This document shows, piece by piece, positions 6,527 to 13,608 of a stretch of DNA of 14,791 nucleotides (positions are counted from its first letter, which is position 1; each line of letters opens with the position of its first letter). The translations under genes were made by a program, and so were the position numbers. Below the pieces are notes generated by a model. The model was not told the origin of the DNA, made no database searches, and was given only the letters and a program-made list of their open reading frames with translations. Source of the stretch: an uncultured Loktanella sp. (GTDB taxonomy: Bacteria; Pseudomonadota; Alphaproteobacteria; Rhodobacterales; Rhodobacteraceae); assembly GCA_913061335.1 (NCBI GenBank), contig CAJXTP010000054.1, positions 1 through 14,791 of the forward strand. Reading direction: 5' to 3'.

Positions 6527-7686
6527 AAAATATGCTCAGGCAAACGATCAGCTGGCGGCGTGTTGCGCGAGCGTCCAGAGCAAACTTTGCCGTCGATGAT
6601 TGTCATACCAACACCCGGCAGATTCCCCAGCTGAACAGATTCAAGCATTGTTTTTCCTGGTGCATGTTGCGCTTGGTCCAACAGTACAAAATCAGCACAT
6701 TTCCCGACCTCGATCAGTCCAGTGTCAAGTTCACGCTGCCTTGCCGTGTTGCCGTTACCAAAGCAGAAAGCCTGCTCGGCTGGAACATTGCCAAAGGCAG
6801 ACAACATCGCAACCATTCTCAAAATACCCAACGGTTGAACACCAGAGCCTGCCGGTCCGTCAGTTCCCAAAATAACTTGATCTAATTTACCCAGCTCGCG
6901 TGCCGTATTGAGCGCCAAAACCGCAGAGCGTTCGTTCCCATTGTGAACAATCTCGAAGGCTGAAGAGCAACTTTCGCATAGGCAAATGATCTGGTCATCT
7001 GGTAACGCAGAATGACCACCGTTGATGTGCCCAATAACGTCTGTGCCCGTTTCGATCACCATGTCAGCGTCGATAAGCCCTGATCCGGGGATCGACGGAC
7101 CACCTGTGTGAATTGTACTTTGCAGGCCATATTTGCGCGCCCAACTCACCATTTGCTGCGCTGTTTTGCCATCTTTGACAGTGCCCAACCCAACTTCGCC
7201 CAGCAGCTTTACGCCAGCATCAGCCAAATCTTTGAAATCTTCTTCAACCATTCCATGTTCGATCACAGGAGCACCTGCATGCACCTTAACGCCAGACGGG
7301 CGGAAATTCTCGTACCACCGCTGGGACGCAATCGCCATGGCCTTAAGGCCAATGATATCCTTAGGTCGTCCTGGCATGTGTACTTCACCAGCTGAAATTA
7401 ATGTCGTCACACCACCGTGCAACGTACTGTCGATCCAGTTGAGTTGTTGTTGACGCGGCGTGTAATCACCAACAACCGGATGGATGTGACTGTCGATCAA
7501 ACCCGGTGCAAGGGTCACGCCGTGGGCATCAACAACAGTCGTGGCGCCCTCGCAGTCGAGGTCTTTTTCGTACCCCCATTCAGAAATTTTGCCATCCAGC
7601 GCGATGAGGCAATCCCCATCAAAAATTGGTTCTTCAAGTTTACCAGAAAGAATCTGTCCGATATTTTTAATGACTAGCTTTTGCAA
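6523..7686 (-). CDS. ena: Enamidase (1,4,5,6-tetrahydro-6-oxonicotinate hydrolase), amidohydrolase family
   Basis: A 387-residue amidohydrolase that I recognise as an enamidase (EC 3.5.2.18). It hydrolyses 1,4,5,6-tetrahydro-6-oxonicotinate to ammonia and 2-formylglutarate. It matches the E. barkeri enzyme in length, in its start (MQKLVIKNIG), in the GDYTPRQ segment after the HxH motif and in the C-terminal SRNTPPADR. Binuclear-site residues are all present: His67-x-His69, Glu164 (GEVGLG), His193 (TIHTGG), His220 (GHINGG) and Asp276 (GTDGP). The E. barkeri enzyme is a Fe-Zn protein. The start is TTG at 7686-7684, supported by GGAG 8 nt upstream (7695-7698) and by the fit to the family N-terminus; no in-frame ATG lies just upstream. 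It is the first gene of a minus-strand operon with the CoA-transferase, driven from the divergent region shared with ferredoxin. This is the most diagnostic gene for a reductive nicotinate route. Confidence 0.88.
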   Translation of the reverse strand: MQKLVIKNIGQILSGKLEEPIFDGDCLIALDGKISEWGYEKDLDCEGATTVVDAHGVTLAPGLIDSHIHPVVGDYTPRQQQLNWIDSTLHGGVTTLISAGEVHMPGRPKDIIGLKAMAIASQRWYENFRPSGVKVHAGAPVIEHGMVEEDFKDLADAGVKLLGEVGLGTVKDGKTAQQMVSWARKYGLQSTIHTGGPSIPGSGLIDADMVIETGTDVIGHINGGHSALPDDQIICLCESCSSAFEIVHNGNERSAVLALNTARELGKLDQVILGTDGPAGSGVQPLGILRMVAMLSAFGNVPAEQAFCFGNGNTARQRELDTGLIEVGKCADFVLLDQAQHAPGKTMLESVQLGNLPGVGMTIIDGKVCSGRSRNTPPADRLPEHIL

Positions 7687-7694
7687 AATATGTT

Positions 7695-7698
7695 CTCC
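7695..7698 (-). promoter_or_regulatory. Ribosome binding site deciding the TTG start of enamidase
   Basis: GGAG on the minus strand lies 8 nt before the TTG at 7686. With no ATG or GTG in frame between them, this supports initiation at TTG. Confidence 0.6.
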
Positions 7699-7712
7699 AC
7701 AGGGCGGTGTGT

Positions 7713-7732
7713 TTCATTCGTATACAAATATT
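7713..7732. promoter_or_regulatory. Palindromic operator candidate 1 (enamidase side)
   Basis: The sequence TTCATTCGTATACAAATATT holds the imperfect palindrome ATTCGTATACAAAT (7716-7729), in which only the C/A pair breaks symmetry. Seventeen bases (7713-7729) recur at 7815-7831 with changes only in the two central positions. The size and symmetry suit a MarR dimer. It covers the place where the -10 element of the enamidase promoter should lie, so binding there would block transcription. The assignment to the MarR gene at 4979 is inferred. Confidence 0.7.
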
Positions 7733-7750
7733 ATTTTTTTGTCCCGTCAA
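7722..7750 (-). promoter_or_regulatory. Possible promoter for the enamidase operon
   Basis: On the minus strand a -35-like TTGACG (7750-7745) is followed after 17 nt by TTGTAT (7727-7722), a poor -10 match that lies inside operator 1. The -35 is convincing and the -10 weak. An A-rich spacer (the T tract at 7734-7740 on the plus strand) lies between them. Confidence 0.4.
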
Positions 7751-7788
7751 GTATTTTCTTGGCGGCGGATGGCACCGAACAACACGTA

Positions 7789-7815
7789 TTGACATGCCGA
7801 TATAAACCCTATTAT
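7789..7815 (+). promoter_or_regulatory. Probable promoter for the ferredoxin operon
   Basis: A perfect -35 consensus TTGACA (7789-7794) is followed by TATTAT (7810-7815, five of six consensus bases) with a short 15-nt spacer. Transcription would begin near 7822, inside operator 2, the classical arrangement for a repressor blocking initiation. The short spacer suggests modest basal strength. Confidence 0.5.
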
Positions 7816-7834
7816 TCATTCGTACGCAAATGAA
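7815..7834. promoter_or_regulatory. Palindromic operator candidate 2 (ferredoxin side)
   Basis: TTCATTCGTACGCAAATGAA has perfectly complementary outer arms (TTCATT and AATGAA) around an 8-nt centre, and shares 15 of 17 bases (7815-7831) with operator 1, 102 bp away. It overlaps the expected start of the ferredoxin transcript and ends 12 nt before the ATG at 7847, so it would lie in the 5' leader. The duplication at both divergent promoters argues for one regulator controlling both operons. Confidence 0.72.
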
Positions 7835-7846
7835 ATTGGCTTGAGT

Positions 7847-8179
7847 ATGACATACGTAGTAACGGACGCCTGCATAAACTGTAAATATCAGGACTGCATA
7901 GAAGTATGCCCGGTAGATTGCTTCTATGAGGGAGAGAACATGGTCGTGATCAATACGGAGGAATGTATCGATTGCGCAGTTTGTGAACCCGAGTGTCCTG
8001 TTGATGCCATTGTTCCCGACACTAATCCCGGCGCAGAAACGTGGATCGCTTTAAATCAAAAGTATGCTGAAGTTTGGCCAAACATCGTCGAAAAAGGCAC
8101 GCCGCCAAGCGATGCGGATGATTGGGCGGACACACCAGATAAGTTATCGCTGCTCTCTGAAAACCCTGCCGTCAGTTAA
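7847..8179 (+). CDS. fdxA: 7Fe ferredoxin, FdxA type ([3Fe-4S][4Fe-4S])
   Basis: A 110-residue bacterial 7Fe ferredoxin starting MTYVVTDACI. Cysteines 9, 17 and 50 fit the [3Fe-4S] cluster, and 21, 40, 43 and 46 the [4Fe-4S] cluster, by the Azotobacter ferredoxin I pattern; Cys12 and Cys25 are extra. The C-terminal tail after the second motif has the usual FdxA length. I chose ATG 7847 over an upstream in-frame TTG at 7841 because the family starts at MTYVV, but TTG would add only two residues. No strong ribosome site is visible, only a TTGAG at 7841-7845. It is followed after 14 nt by ferredoxin-NADP reductase. Because 6-hydroxynicotinate reductase is ferredoxin-dependent, this is the likely electron donor for ring reduction, and it sits in a divergent operon under a twin operator rather than at a housekeeping position. 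Confidence 0.92.
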   Translation: MTYVVTDACINCKYQDCIEVCPVDCFYEGENMVVINTEECIDCAVCEPECPVDAIVPDTNPGAETWIALNQKYAEVWPNIVEKGTPPSDADDWADTPDKLSLLSENPAVS

Positions 8180-8193
8180 AAAAAGGACATCTT

Positions 8194-9003
8194 ATGAATC
8201 TCATTACGGATATACCAAACACTGATTTTCCGGTTCCAGCCGGTGTTTTTGCACAGGTGGTTACGTCGGTTGAACACTTCACAGATCGGCTTTTTAAGTT
8301 CCGTATTACGCGGCCTGACAGTTTTCGCTTCCGTTCAGGTGAGTTCGTAATGATCGGCCTGCCGAACGCTGAAAAGCCAGTGTTTCGCGCCTATTCTATC
8401 GCATCCCCAAGTTGGGACGATGAGATCGAATTCTACTCGATCAAGGTAGAAGACGGACCGCTGACGGAACATCTCCAAAAGATCAAAGTGGGCGATACTG
8501 TCCTCATGCGAAAAAAGCCGACGGGTACGCTTGTTAACGACGCTCTGCTGCCGGGAAAACGCCTTTGGATGTTTTCAACAGGCACTGGTATCGCACCGTT
8601 TGCCAGCCTGATCCGCGATCCAGATACCTATGAAAAATTTGATGAGGTTATTCTCACACACACCTGCCGCGATGTCGCAGAGCTGACATATGGCCAGCAG
8701 CTAGTCGCCGCAGTAAAAGACGACCCCCTGTGTGGGGAGTTCGCCCAAGGCCTGCGTCTTTACAGCACGACGACCCGTGAAGATTATCCGTTTCAAGGAC
8801 GGATCACAGATCTAATGGCCTCGGGAAAAGTATTCACTGATTTGGGGGTCCCACCGATCTCAGCAGAGATTGATCGCGGTATGATATGTGGCTCGATGGC
8901 CATGCTACATGACACCAAAGCAGCTCTGATAGGCTTCGGTCTTGTTGAGGGTTCAAATAACCGGCCAGACACATTTGTTGTCGAACGTGCCTTTGTTGAT
9001 TGA
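8194..9003 (+). CDS. fpr: Ferredoxin-NADP(+) reductase, bacterial subclass
   Basis: A 269-residue FAD enzyme of the bacterial ferredoxin/flavodoxin-NADP reductase type (EC 1.18.1.2). The FAD-binding Arg65-x-Tyr-Ser68 motif (FRAYSIASP), the NADP-binding STGTGIAPF (about 128-136), ICGSMAM (231-237) and the terminal VERAFVD are all present. Length is about normal, with a short N-terminal extension rich in Pro and Asp before the barrel (about residues 1-17). A strong AAAAGGA (8181-8187) lies 6 nt before ATG 8194, and the ferredoxin stop is 14 nt upstream. It should pass electrons between NADPH and the neighbouring ferredoxin. In this locus the useful direction is NADPH to ferredoxin, feeding the reductase at 1433. 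It may also serve general redox needs if it is the only copy in the genome, which cannot be judged here. Confidence 0.92.
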   Translation: MNLITDIPNTDFPVPAGVFAQVVTSVEHFTDRLFKFRITRPDSFRFRSGEFVMIGLPNAEKPVFRAYSIASPSWDDEIEFYSIKVEDGPLTEHLQKIKVGDTVLMRKKPTGTLVNDALLPGKRLWMFSTGTGIAPFASLIRDPDTYEKFDEVILTHTCRDVAELTYGQQLVAAVKDDPLCGEFAQGLRLYSTTTREDYPFQGRITDLMASGKVFTDLGVPPISAEIDRGMICGSMAMLHDTKAALIGFGLVEGSNNRPDTFVVERAFVD

Positions 9004-9012
9004 GGAACAAAA

Positions 9013-10227
9013 ATGTCCAAAGCCCTAAGCCCACAAAGTCGCCCTGAACTCTCCTCTTTCAATTGGGAAGACCCGTTTCTTATCGAAACACAGTTGGAAG
9101 ACGAAGAACGCATGATCCGAGATAGTGCTCATGCCTATGCCCAAGAAAAGCTGCAACCACGGGTAACCGATGCCTATGCCAACGAGCAAACCGATCCAGA
9201 TATTTTTGCTGAGATGGGCGAAATGGGCTTACTCGGCACGACTATTCCAGAAGAATATGGTGGGCTAGGGTCCAATTATGTGAGCTACGGTCTTGTTGCC
9301 CGCGAAGTCGAACGCGTGGATAGCGGTTATCGCTCCATGATGTCTGTGCAGTCCAGTTTGGTTATGTATCCAATATACGCCTACGGCACCGAAGCGCAGC
9401 GCAAGAAATATTTGCCGGGCCTCGCTGCAGGGACTTCAATTGGGTGTTTCGGTTTGACGGAACCCGACGCAGGGTCTGACCCCGGCGGCATGAAAACGAC
9501 GGCCAAAAAGGTCGACGGGGGGTATGTGTTGAACGGTGCAAAAATGTGGATTTCAAACGCGCCGATTGCAGACGTTTTTGTTGTGTGGGCAAAGTCAGAA
9601 GAGCACGATGGTAAGATCAAAGGTTTTGTACTCGAAAAGGGTATGAAGGGGCTCTCCGCGCCAAAAATCAGCGGAAAGCTCAGCTTGCGCGCCTCCATTA
9701 CTGGCGAAATTGTCATGGAGAACGTTGAGGTTGGCGATGACGCTCTTTTGCCAAATGTGTCTGGCCTCAAAGGGCCGTTTGGCTGCTTGAATCGGGCACG
9801 TTTTGGGATTGCGTGGGGTGTAATGGGAGCGGCAGAGGCATGTTGGTTCGGTTCGCGTCAATACGGCCTTGATCGCAAACAATTTGGAAAGCCATTGGCA
9901 CAAACGCAGCTTTTCCAACTTAAGCTCGCCAATATGCAAACCGAAATTGCACTAGGTCTCCAAGCCGCTCTGAGGGTTGGTCGTTTGATGGATGAAGCAG
10001 CCGCTGCGCCAGAAATGATATCGATGATCAAACGCAATAACTGCGGTAAAGCGTTGGAAATCGCGCGCCATGCCCGTGATATGCATGGCGGAAATGGCAT
10101 TAGCCAAGAATTCCACGTCATGCGCCACATGGTCAACCTCGAGACAGTGAACACTTACGAGGGCACGCACGATGTTCACGCGCTGATCTTAGGCAGGGCT
10201 CAAACTAATTTGCAGGCGTTTGGATAA
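9013..10227 (+). CDS. gcdH: Glutaryl-CoA dehydrogenase
   Basis: A 404-residue acyl-CoA dehydrogenase of the glutaryl-CoA subgroup (EC 1.3.8.6), which oxidises and decarboxylates glutaryl-CoA to crotonyl-CoA. Diagnostic features are the N-terminal FNWEDPFLIE (16-25), YRSMMSVQSSL with Arg107 (the substrate-carboxylate arginine of this group), CFGLTEPDAGSDPGGM (145-160) for FAD contact, the DMHGGNGIS segment near 356-364, and the terminal NTYEGTHDVHALILGRA with catalytic Glu383. Length is normal for the bacterial enzyme. GAGGA (9002-9006) lies 6 nt before the ATG, and the stop of the reductase is 9 nt upstream, so it is the third gene of the ferredoxin operon. In many bacteria this enzyme serves lysine or glutarate breakdown. 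Here it fits the final committed step of the Azorhizobium-type nicotinate route, next to a CoA-transferase suited to making its substrate. Confidence 0.95.
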   Translation: MSKALSPQSRPELSSFNWEDPFLIETQLEDEERMIRDSAHAYAQEKLQPRVTDAYANEQTDPDIFAEMGEMGLLGTTIPEEYGGLGSNYVSYGLVAREVERVDSGYRSMMSVQSSLVMYPIYAYGTEAQRKKYLPGLAAGTSIGCFGLTEPDAGSDPGGMKTTAKKVDGGYVLNGAKMWISNAPIADVFVVWAKSEEHDGKIKGFVLEKGMKGLSAPKISGKLSLRASITGEIVMENVEVGDDALLPNVSGLKGPFGCLNRARFGIAWGVMGAAEACWFGSRQYGLDRKQFGKPLAQTQLFQLKLANMQTEIALGLQAALRVGRLMDEAAAAPEMISMIKRNNCGKALEIARHARDMHGGNGISQEFHVMRHMVNLETVNTYEGTHDVHALILGRAQTNLQAFG

Positions 10228-10306
10228 TTGTGGATTCACTGAAAAGTTCAACCCTATCAACGGCGAATGGGTGTTCAGTCGGTATGAAAACGGCGTAGGT
10301 CCAGTA

Positions 10307-11008
10307 TCACACACCCAAATATTTGCTCAACTTTCGAGGATCTTCCCGCAGCGCCGCAGCAGTTGTTGTTTCGACGTCTTTGCCATTTTCGATGAAGGTA
10401 ACGCGATCTGCAATTGAAAGAACTGCGTCCACGCGCTGTTCAACCAATATTATAGCGATGCCTTCTTCTTTCATTTTCACAATCACCTGCCGAATTTGTT
10501 CGATCATTGACGGCTGCAGGCCCTCGGTTGGTTCGTCCAACAATAGTACCTTCGGCCTTACGCAAAGTGCGCGTGCTGTGGCCAGCATTTGTTGTTCGCC
10601 ACCGGACAATGTTCCCGCCTGTTGGGTAAGCCTGTCACGCAATCGAGGAAAAATATCCAAAACCCATTCTCGGGTATCTGCGCCCTGTTTACGTGTCATC
10701 AGCCCGATCTCGATGTTTTCATCGACAGTGAGTTCTGAAAACAACCGACGACCCTGAGGAATGTAGCCGATGCCCCGTCTTGGCACCAAATGTGCAGGCA
10801 ATACACTCAGGTTTTCACCTTCCAACGAAACACTGCCCTCTGACACGGGTAGCAGCCCCATGATGGACTTCATGATTGTTGTTTTGCCGGCTCCGTTACG
10901 ACCCAACAGGCACAATATCTCAGAAGGGTGTGCTTTCAGCGAGACGCCATAAAGCGCTTTGACGGGCCCGTAGGCCACGTGGATATCTTTAACTTCAAGC
11001 ATCGACAT
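10307..11008 (-). CDS. livF: Branched-chain-type ABC transporter ATP-binding protein LivF
   Basis: ATPase subunit of a hydrophobic-amino-acid-type (HAAT) importer, 233 residues from ATG 11008. Walker A GRNGAGKTT (36-44), the Q-loop near YIPQGRRLF (82-90), signature LSGGEQQ (134-140), Walker B VLLLDEPTEGLQP (154-166) and H-loop-position Gln191 in VEQR are typical of LivF. A longer open frame reaches back to 11074. I chose 11008 because it restores the family length and has GGA 4 nt upstream; ATG 11002 is also possible. It overlaps livG by 14 nt. Last gene of the minus-strand importer operon; only 79 nt separate it from the convergent glutaryl-CoA dehydrogenase gene, with no clear terminator between. 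Confidence 0.93.
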   Translation of the reverse strand: MSMLEVKDIHVAYGPVKALYGVSLKAHPSEILCLLGRNGAGKTTIMKSIMGLLPVSEGSVSLEGENLSVLPAHLVPRRGIGYIPQGRRLFSELTVDENIEIGLMTRKQGADTREWVLDIFPRLRDRLTQQAGTLSGGEQQMLATARALCVRPKVLLLDEPTEGLQPSMIEQIRQVIVKMKEEGIAIILVEQRVDAVLSIADRVTFIENGKDVETTTAAALREDPRKLSKYLGV

Positions 11009-11726
11009 TTGTTCCGAGATAGGCCGATTGAACGGCAGCATTTTTATGAATTTCTTCGGGGCTGCCCTCGGCAAGAACCATGCCGTGGTCCAACACAGTT
11101 ATGAAATCGGCCGTCGCCATGACGACCTTCATATTATGTTCGATCAGCAAAATTGTGGTTTCACCCGCAAGGGAACGAATGAGCGCAACAAATTCATCAA
11201 CCTCAGTCTCAGCAAGGCCCTGTGTCGGCTCATCGAGTATGAACAGTTTGGGGTCCTGTGCCAGTCCCATAGCGATCTCAAGAATACGCTGGTGGCCATA
11301 ACTTAGATCACCAGCAATTTGATCGGCTCTGTCTGAAATACCAACGCGTTCCAGAACCGAATTAACTTTGGCTTTCAACAGGCTCGGCCGGTCCGCAAGC
11401 GTGCGTCCAGCGGCCAATTCAACATTTTCATAGACACTGAGCCCACGAAATACAGACGTGATTTGAAATGTATAAGCAAGACCAAGCTGGATGCGACTGT
11501 GTGCGGGTAAGTGACTAATGTCCTCACCCTCAAAGAAAACACGTCCTCTTGTCGCCGCTGTGCGTCCGCTCACCATGCCAACAAATGTTGATTTCCCAGC
11601 ACCATTGGGGCCAATTAATGCCGTAACCTTGCCCCTTGCCAGCTTGAAATCAATGTCGGTGTTTGCCTTTAGACCACCGTAGATTTTCGTCAAACCTTTG
11701 GTTTCTAGTATGTTCATGGCATCCAT
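10995..11726 (-). CDS. livG: Branched-chain-type ABC transporter ATP-binding protein LivG
   Basis: ATPase subunit of the same importer, 243 residues. Walker A GPNGAGKST (39-47), Q-loop TFQIT (86-90), signature LSYGHQR (141-147), Walker B LFILDEPTQGLA (161-172) and H-loop IEHNM (195-199) are intact. The signature has His where many LivG proteins have Gln; I would not read a functional change into this. ATG 11726 is preceded by GAGGG with a 7-nt gap, whereas the internal ATG at 11717 forms an ATGA overlap with the livM stop but has a distant ribosome site. Either start is workable; I prefer 11726. It pairs with LivF as the heterodimeric motor. Confidence 0.93.
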   Translation of the reverse strand: MDAMNILETKGLTKIYGGLKANTDIDFKLARGKVTALIGPNGAGKSTFVGMVSGRTAATRGRVFFEGEDISHLPAHSRIQLGLAYTFQITSVFRGLSVYENVELAAGRTLADRPSLLKAKVNSVLERVGISDRADQIAGDLSYGHQRILEIAMGLAQDPKLFILDEPTQGLAETEVDEFVALIRSLAGETTILLIEHNMKVVMATADFITVLDHGMVLAEGSPEEIHKNAAVQSAYLGTNVDA

Positions 11727-12658
11727 GGGAATACCCTCGCTTTCAAAGTTCCAGCGATGCCCTTTGGTGCAAAAACTGTGAGAAGTACAAGAACAACACC
11801 GGCAATAAGCATGTAGGCATTTGTATAACCACTTGAGATATCAATGAGGTAGAACATGAACAGCACGCCAATAAATGGCCCTATTGTTGTTCCCGCACCA
11901 CCAAGAAGCACCCAAAGCAATGGGAAAATAGAATACTGAACAGTCGAGAACGTTGCCCCGACATAACCAAACAGCAACGCATAAGAAACACCGGCCAAGC
12001 CTGAAACAGCCCCAGAGATGACCAAGGCATACAGCTTGTACCTTCCAGCATCATATCCAAGCATCCGCGCGCGTTCTTCATTTTCACGGATTGCGACAAG
12101 CCGTTTCCCAAATGGCGTTTGAACCAGTTTTGCCAACGCGATGAAACAGACTGCAAACAGGGTGAAGGCTGTGAAATATCGACCAGTTTCGGTTGTGACA
12201 TCTAGGCCAAACAAGGAACGCTCGGCTTGCTGTAGAATAAAACCTTCATCGCCTCGCGTATATTTTCCAAAGTAAAGCACAACAAGATATGCGGTCTGCG
12301 CGAACATCAGTGTGACAATCATAAACGCCACACCAGCGGTCCGCAGCGCCAATAGCCCGACGACAAGCGCAAGAAGTGCGGCGGATAGTACACCGACGAC
12401 AAACGCCGCTGGCACCGGAAATCCACCAAACTTTATAGCAAGACCAAAGCCATACATACCCGCCGCAAAGAACATCGCGTGGCCAAGGCTTAGTAGCCCC
12501 GTGTATCCGAATAACAAATTGAAACCCATCGCGTAGATGGCCATGACCATAACGCGCGACAGCACACCAACATGGTAGGTCGGCAAAATGAAGAACAAGA
12601 TGACAAGCCCTGCCAACACGCCAAAATGGAGCAAGTTCGATTTATTAAAGGATGTCAT
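11714..12658 (-). CDS. livM: Branched-chain-type ABC transporter permease LivM
   Basis: A 314-residue polytopic membrane protein of the LivM family. About eight to ten hydrophobic segments are visible, beginning with FGVLAGLVILFFILPTYHVG (about 12-31). The family marks MGFNLLFGYTGLLSLGHAMFF (about 44-64), a conserved ATRENEERARMLGYD-like loop (AIRENEERARMLGYD, about 189-203) and AGVSYALL follow. The loop is the ATPase-coupling region. ATG 12658 overlaps the livH stop by 4 nt (ATGA). It forms the translocation path with LivH. Like the rest of the system it gives no direct clue to cargo, since these importers carry amino acids, aromatic acids, amides and urea. Confidence 0.92.
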   Translation of the reverse strand: MTSFNKSNLLHFGVLAGLVILFFILPTYHVGVLSRVMVMAIYAMGFNLLFGYTGLLSLGHAMFFAAGMYGFGLAIKFGGFPVPAAFVVGVLSAALLALVVGLLALRTAGVAFMIVTLMFAQTAYLVVLYFGKYTRGDEGFILQQAERSLFGLDVTTETGRYFTAFTLFAVCFIALAKLVQTPFGKRLVAIRENEERARMLGYDAGRYKLYALVISGAVSGLAGVSYALLFGYVGATFSTVQYSIFPLLWVLLGGAGTTIGPFIGVLFMFYLIDISSGYTNAYMLIAGVVLVLLTVFAPKGIAGTLKARVFPWMP

Positions 12659-13581
12659 GGCGCTGTCTTCCCCAAGAGCCCTTGTGGGCGGAATACCAAC
12701 ACCATAGCGACGAGGAAAGTCGCGATGATTTTAGCAAGTGTCGGTGAAAAGAAGACGGAAATTATGCCGTCACTCATGCCGATAAGAAGCGCGGCGATAA
12801 CGGTTCCCGGTAAGCTCCCGAGCCCGCCAATAATCACAACAATGAATGCCAAAAGTAGTGGGTCATGACCCATCAAATAATGTGCCTGTTGGATGGGCAC
12901 GACAAGGACAGCACCAAGCGCGGCCAAGCCAGCGCCAAGGCCGAACACCCAAGAATATACTTGGCCCACCGGAACGCCAAATGCCTGAGCCGTTTCACTG
13001 TCTTGCTGTGTGGCGCGCATAATCAGGCCGATTTTTGTACGGGTCAAGAAAACCCAAAGTGCGATCAAGACGACAACGGCTGCACCAATTACAAAGAGTT
13101 TGTAGCTTGTTGTGCTCAGCCCCCACGGCCAAGTCATCGCAAAGCCATTCTCGCCAAACTCAAACCACGGTAAAGAAAGCCGGTGATTGAAGGGCGCCTC
13201 AACTGGGCGCGCTTCGGGGCCAAACGTCATCAGCGTTGTTTGTTGGATTATGTAGAGCATCCCGATTGTCGCAACGATCGTGCGATCAGGATCATAATTG
13301 ATCCTCTTTAGGATAACGCGGTCAGCGAATGCTGCCAGACAACCAACCAGCAACGGCGCAACGATAAGCGCGACGCCGAAGCCAAGAGCGGGATGACCGC
13401 CAAGCAACGTAGTTATGTACCAAGCAAGAACCGCGCCAAGCATGAAAAACTCACCGTGTGCTACGTTCACAACACGCATCACACCGAAAACGATGCTCAG
13501 ACCCATTGCAGTAAGCACGAGTATTGCAGAGATGACCGCCCCCTCAAGGGAGGCGAGCATCAGGTGGGGTCCAAATTCCAT
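12655..13581 (-). CDS. livH: Branched-chain-type ABC transporter permease LivH
   Basis: A 308-residue polytopic membrane protein of the LivH family. Conserved parts are GLSIVFGVMRVVNVAHGEFFMLGA (about 27-50), the coupling-loop segment RTKIGLIMRATQQDSETAQAFG (about 191-212) and a C-terminal PQGLLGK (about 299-305). Several long hydrophobic segments span the chain. It is second in the operon, 28 nt after the stop of the binding-protein gene and overlapping livM by 4 nt. The loop between the fourth and fifth hydrophobic segments (about residues 110-155) is fairly long and aromatic-rich (WFEFGENGFAMTWPWG), and may contact the binding protein or cargo. Confidence 0.92.
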   Translation of the reverse strand: MEFGPHLMLASLEGAVISAILVLTAMGLSIVFGVMRVVNVAHGEFFMLGAVLAWYITTLLGGHPALGFGVALIVAPLLVGCLAAFADRVILKRINYDPDRTIVATIGMLYIIQQTTLMTFGPEARPVEAPFNHRLSLPWFEFGENGFAMTWPWGLSTTSYKLFVIGAAVVVLIALWVFLTRTKIGLIMRATQQDSETAQAFGVPVGQVYSWVFGLGAGLAALGAVLVVPIQQAHYLMGHDPLLLAFIVVIIGGLGSLPGTVIAALLIGMSDGIISVFFSPTLAKIIATFLVAMVLVFRPQGLLGKTAP

Positions 13582-13608
13582 GTCTGGTGTTCCTACTTTA
13601 CGGTAAAC

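Noticed and set aside
7801..7806. TATAAA as the -10 element of the ferredoxin promoter
   Set aside because: No -35-like hexamer lies 16-18 nt upstream; TATTAT at 7810-7815 pairs with the perfect TTGACA, though with a short spacer.
10228..10306. Possible bidirectional terminator between glutaryl-CoA dehydrogenase and livF
   Set aside because: Only a 6-nt inverted repeat (ACTGAA at 10238, TTCAGT at 10274) with a 30-nt loop and no T tract; too weak.
11009..11074. Extended N-terminus for LivF starting at 11074
   Set aside because: It would add 22 residues absent from the family and overlap livG by 80 nt; the start at 11008 gives the usual length with a nearby GGA.
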